Below, piece by piece: positions 5,690 to 7,798 of a DNA stretch of 7,798 nt. Origin of the DNA: Lachnospiraceae bacterium (GTDB taxonomy: Bacteria > Bacillota > Clostridia > Lachnospirales > Lachnospiraceae); assembly GCA_017380975.1 (NCBI GenBank), contig JAFOCX010000119.1:1-7798 (forward strand), in the 5' to 3' direction. The number at the start of each line of letters is the position of its first letter. The first letter of the stretch is position 1. Below the pieces are notes generated by a model. The model was not told the DNA's origin. It saw only the letters and a program-made list of their open reading frames with translations, and ran no database searches. The position numbers and the translations under genes were made by a program.

Positions 5690-6300
5690 TGAAAATACTT
5701 GCTATTTCCGATAAAGAATCTGAATTACTTTGGGATTATTTTAAACCTAGCTATCTTGCTGATATCGATCTGATCCTCGCATGTGGGGATCTGGATCCCA
5801 GATATCTGGAGTTTCTTGTTACGCTCGGACATTGTCCGCTGCTTTATGTTCATGGAAACCATGATGAAAACTACAAACGCATTCGACCGTTAGGATGCAT
5901 TAATATAGAAGATAAGATTTACGTGCACAATGGTGTGCGCATCCTGGGCCTGGGTGGCTCCAGAAAATACCGCGACGGAGCACATCAATACACAGAGTCC
6001 CAGATGAAACGACGCAGTCGAAAACTCTGGCCGAAACTGATGTACCATAAGGGATTTGATATTTTGCTCACCCATGCTCCTGCCAGGGGACACGGAGATC
6101 TGGACACTCCGACGCACGCAGGGTTCGATACCTTCGTGCATCTGATGGACAAGTATGAACCCTCTTACCATATTCATGGTCATGTTCATCTCAACTATAA
6201 TCTGGGTGCTCCCCGCGTCCGCAAATACAACAATACTACGTTGATCAATGCATACGAGCGCTATGTGTTCGAATTTGATGAAAAAAAGATCGGCAGATAG
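5689..6300 (+). CDS. Calcineurin-like metallophosphoesterase
   Basis: This 203-residue protein starts at ATG 5689, whose A is the last base of the preceding TGA stop; GAGG at 5678-5681 inside the upstream gene is its ribosome binding site. The metallophosphoesterase motifs appear in order: SDKES with Asp8, CGDLD with Asp34, GNHDE with Asn57 and His58, THAP with His129, and HGHVH with His165 and His167. One position departs from the family: the usual D-x-H of motif one is D-K-E (Asp8, Glu10), so one metal ligand changes from His to Glu or is lost. Such enzymes split phosphodiester or phosphomonoester bonds with two metal ions; no substrate can be assigned. Translational coupling to the ParB-BMP gene suggests that the two products act together. 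There is no signal peptide. A terminator overlaps the last codons. Confidence 0.87.
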   Translation: MKILAISDKESELLWDYFKPSYLADIDLILACGDLDPRYLEFLVTLGHCPLLYVHGNHDENYKRIRPLGCINIEDKIYVHNGVRILGLGGSRKYRDGAHQYTESQMKRRSRKLWPKLMYHKGFDILLTHAPARGHGDLDTPTHAGFDTFVHLMDKYEPSYHIHGHVHLNYNLGAPRVRKYNNTTLINAYERYVFEFDEKKIGR

Positions 6301-6330
6301 ATAGCATTTCCTATCCATCTGCCGTTTTTT
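6291..6330 (+). terminator. Intrinsic terminator after the phosphoesterase gene, probably bidirectional
   Basis: A 14-base stem (6291-6304 with 6311-6324) has a single mismatch around a CATTTC loop and is followed by six T's (6325-6330). The 5' arm begins inside the gene and contains its TAG stop codon. On the minus strand the same stem is followed, after three bases, by seven T's (complement of 6281-6287), so it can also end the convergent LUD-domain gene, whose stop is at 6343-6345. Confidence 0.88.
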
Positions 6331-6342
6331 ATTGCTCATTCA

Positions 6343-6933
6343 TTAATATCCAAGTTCCTCATTTACAAACAGGATCTCCACATCCATGCCTGTACCCGGA
6401 CGTTCTACGATCAGGGTCATACCGCAAATGCGATCCGGGCTGCTGCAGTTGTGGCATACACCGGTTGCTGCACACGGAGTCTTACGATTCAGGCGAACTG
6501 CATTTTTCGCAGCTGCAATATCCTTCGCACGCTTGATCGCAGACGGAATGTCCGGAGCGATCTTATTCTTTCCGACTATATAATATACCTTCTTCGGACC
6601 AAAGATGCTGGCTGCAAGTCGGTTTCCTGTACCGTCAATGTTGATGATCTCTCCTGTCTCCGCCACACCGTTTGCGCTCAGTATGTAAACATCTGCATTA
6701 TGCGCATTTCGATATGTTTCCGGTCCCGGAACCTCCCAATGCCAGTACACCTGATTGTTTTCGCCAAGCATTTCGTAAAGTCCCATCTCACGAGTTGTAA
6801 CAGAACCTCCAAATCCAACACTCTTTCCGACAATCTGCTCCTTTAAATAGGACGCCGCTTCTTCTTTTGTTTCAAAATAAGAAGTCTGGAATCTATGATC
6901 TTCGAAATTCTTTTTTAATACAGTATAATCCAT
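6343..6933 (-). CDS. LUD-domain protein (lactate utilization protein-like)
   Basis: This 196-residue protein starts at ATG 6933 after GGAGG, 7 nt upstream; the longer frame to 7008 has no such site and would run through the promoter. It fits the LUD/DUF162 domain (PF02589): GKSVGFGGSVTTREMGL (residues 36-52), ILSANGVAETGEIINIDGTGNR (85-105) and FGPKKVYYIVGKNKI (111-125). The end carries four cysteines at 154, 160, 163 and 170 in a CxxxxxCxxCxxxxxxC arrangement (PCAATGVCHNCSSPDRIC), which could hold an Fe-S cluster or zinc; that is inference. LutC and LutB of the lactate oxidation complex share this domain, but no lutA, lutB or permease gene is next to it. The name lactate utilization is therefore a family label, not a demonstrated role. 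Confidence 0.85.
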   Translation of the reverse strand: MDYTVLKKNFEDHRFQTSYFETKEEAASYLKEQIVGKSVGFGGSVTTREMGLYEMLGENNQVYWHWEVPGPETYRNAHNADVYILSANGVAETGEIINIDGTGNRLAASIFGPKKVYYIVGKNKIAPDIPSAIKRAKDIAAAKNAVRLNRKTPCAATGVCHNCSSPDRICGMTLIVERPGTGMDVEILFVNEELGY

Positions 6934-6979
6934 ACGTGTTCCTCCAATTCCTTCAAAAAGGTCTTTCGTTCCTTGCTTC

Positions 6980-7008
6980 ATTTTATCACAAAAGAGAGGT
7001 TCTGACAA
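6980..7008 (-). promoter_or_regulatory. Putative sigma-A promoter of the LUD-domain gene
   Basis: On the minus strand TTGTCA (7008-7003) and TAAAAT (6985-6980) are 17 bp apart, and TGA precedes the -10, giving an extended -10. Each hexamer has one mismatch to consensus. The predicted start near 6973 leaves a leader of about 40 nt to the ATG at 6933. The -35 lies in the hairpin that ends the upstream gene. Confidence 0.6.
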
Positions 7009-7022
7009 TCAGACACCTCTCT
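6990..7022 (-). terminator. Intrinsic terminator after the SpoIIQ-like gene
   Basis: Read on the minus strand, AGAGAGGTGTCTGA (7022-7009) pairs with TCAGAACCTCTCT (7005-6993) with a single bulged base, around a three-base TTG loop. Four T's close it (complement of 6990-6993). It starts 19 bp after the stop codon of the LytM gene at 7042. The T-run is short, so termination may be partial, and the hairpin contains the -35 box of the next gene. Confidence 0.7.
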
Positions 7023-7041
7023 TCCCATCCAACGTTTCTTT

Positions 7042-7798
7042 TCACTCCAAATATTCCAGGGCATCGATCGGATTTCCCGCATGCAGCAGTTCAAAATATA
7101 CATTAATACCCTCAACAGAGTAATATTTGGTCGGTTCAGCCACATAGCCAAGGATATCGCCCTTGTGAAGATATTCGTTTTCTACGACCGGAATTTCTTT
7201 CAACTGACCGCAGATGGCAGTGTATTCATTTCCGAGATCCAGTCGCAGATAATTACCGATCTCTTCGTTATAGCCGATTTCCATAACCCGCGCATCCGCC
7301 GGAGCTGCGACCGGAGTGCTCACATCACTCTGGATGATGTTGGCCGGATTGCATTTGTACTGCTCCAATGTGGGGAACCATGTGGTTGTGTCCATGCTGT
7401 AGCCCAGGATCACATTTCCCATGACCGGCCACATGAGTGTTTCTGCATCTGAAAAATCAAGGACTAATGATTCGCTGACGATCGCGCCTGCTTCAAGGGC
7501 TTCCGTTTCTGCAGAAGGCTGTACTTTTGCCGGCGGTGCTGTCTCTGCGACAAGCTGCTCCGAGATCGGAGCTTTTGTCATCTCTTTTGCATTCGCCGCC
7601 TCAGTCGCGTTGGAATTTCCTGCCGTCTGGGTATTCTCGTATTCTCCCAGAAGCAGCCCCTCCGATTCCCGGATTTCCAGATACGGACTCTCTTCCAAAT
7701 GGTCATTTCCCTTCCGGATCGATACGGCGCCTGCAGCTGCTACGACCGCCACAAGACCCAGTACAACGGTTACAAGAATTAGCTTATCTCTGAAAAGC
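7042..7798 (-). CDS. SpoIIQ-like membrane protein with degenerate LytM/M23 domain (start outside window)
   Basis: The frame is open from the right edge to a TGA at 7042-7044, giving about 251 residues; the true start is beyond 7798. A GTG at 7752 is in frame but lies inside the membrane helix, so it is not the start. The visible protein begins with FRDKLILVTVVLGLVAVVAA, a basic residue followed by one membrane helix (an in-facing N-terminus), then a long Ala/Glu/Thr-rich linker (about 120 residues) and a C-terminal LytM/M23 fold with TPVAAPADARVMEIG, GNYLRLDLG, HKGDILGYV and NVYFELLHAGNPIDALEYL. The catalytic HLHFE motif is replaced by NVYFE, and the upstream H-x-G-x-D ligands are not recognisable, so zinc hydrolase activity is unlikely. 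The architecture matches SpoIIQ, the forespore half of the engulfment channel. The SpoIIQ role is inferred from architecture. Confidence 0.7.
   Translation of the reverse strand, partial: LFRDKLILVTVVLGLVAVVAAAGAVSIRKGNDHLEESPYLEIRESEGLLLGEYENTQTAGNSNATEAANAKEMTKAPISEQLVAETAPPAKVQPSAETEALEAGAIVSESLVLDFSDAETLMWPVMGNVILGYSMDTTTWFPTLEQYKCNPANIIQSDVSTPVAAPADARVMEIGYNEEIGNYLRLDLGNEYTAICGQLKEIPVVENEYLHKGDILGYVAEPTKYYSVEGINVYFELLHAGNPIDALEYLE

Noticed and set aside
5890..6339. Minus-strand open frame of 149 codons over the phosphoesterase gene
   Set aside because: It is antisense to a gene with clear catalytic motifs and runs through the terminator.
1..7798. CRISPR arrays, tRNA or rRNA genes, insertion sequences and riboswitches
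   Set aside because: No direct-repeat array, cloverleaf, transposase gene, terminal repeats or recognisable riboswitch core was seen on reading; all gaps over 100 bp are accounted for by promoters and hairpins.

Overview
The window looks like chromosomal DNA of a spore-forming anaerobic Firmicute, most likely a Lachnospiraceae-type Clostridium relative. The evidence is strong GGAGG ribosome binding sites, a complete cotJABC spore-coat operon, a DUF1540 cysteine protein, an XpaC-TelA pair and a SpoIIQ-like LytM protein. No phage, transposon, CRISPR, tRNA or rRNA signal was seen. Coding density is high and every gene is short to medium in length.

Layout. Positions 1-1513 (minus) hold an xpaC-telA operon; telA runs off the left edge. 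A divergent promoter region (1514-1688) separates it from a plus-strand run: an FMN nitroreductase-family gene (1689-2195), a small DUF1540 protein (2275-2448) with a sigma-G-like promoter, and the cotJA-cotJB-cotJC operon (2521-3633). A 139-bp gap with a large inverted repeat and a probable promoter leads to a two-gene unit at 3773-6300. Its first gene encodes a 638-residue protein that joins a ParB-like N-terminal domain to a BMP/PnrA-type ligand-binding domain and has no signal peptide. Its second encodes a metallophosphoesterase whose start codon overlaps the first gene's stop. A terminator usable in both directions separates this unit from two minus-strand genes: a LUD-domain (lactate-utilization-like) protein (6343-6933) and a LytM/M23-domain membrane protein resembling SpoIIQ (7042 to the right edge), which lacks the zinc-ligand motifs.

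How the genes may work together. Three units point to sporulation: DUF1540 (probably forespore), cotJABC (mother-cell coat) and the SpoIIQ-like protein (forespore membrane, engulfment channel). XpaC and TelA form the usual envelope-stress/toxic-anion pair. The most novel unit is the cytoplasmic ParB-BMP fusion with its translationally coupled phosphoesterase. BMP domains normally sit outside the cell and feed nucleosides to ABC transporters. Here the domain is intracellular, no transporter genes are visible, and its partner is a predicted phosphodiesterase or nuclease. This suggests an intracellular nucleoside/nucleotide sensing or processing system. That role is inference; the domain content and gene overlap are visible in the sequence.
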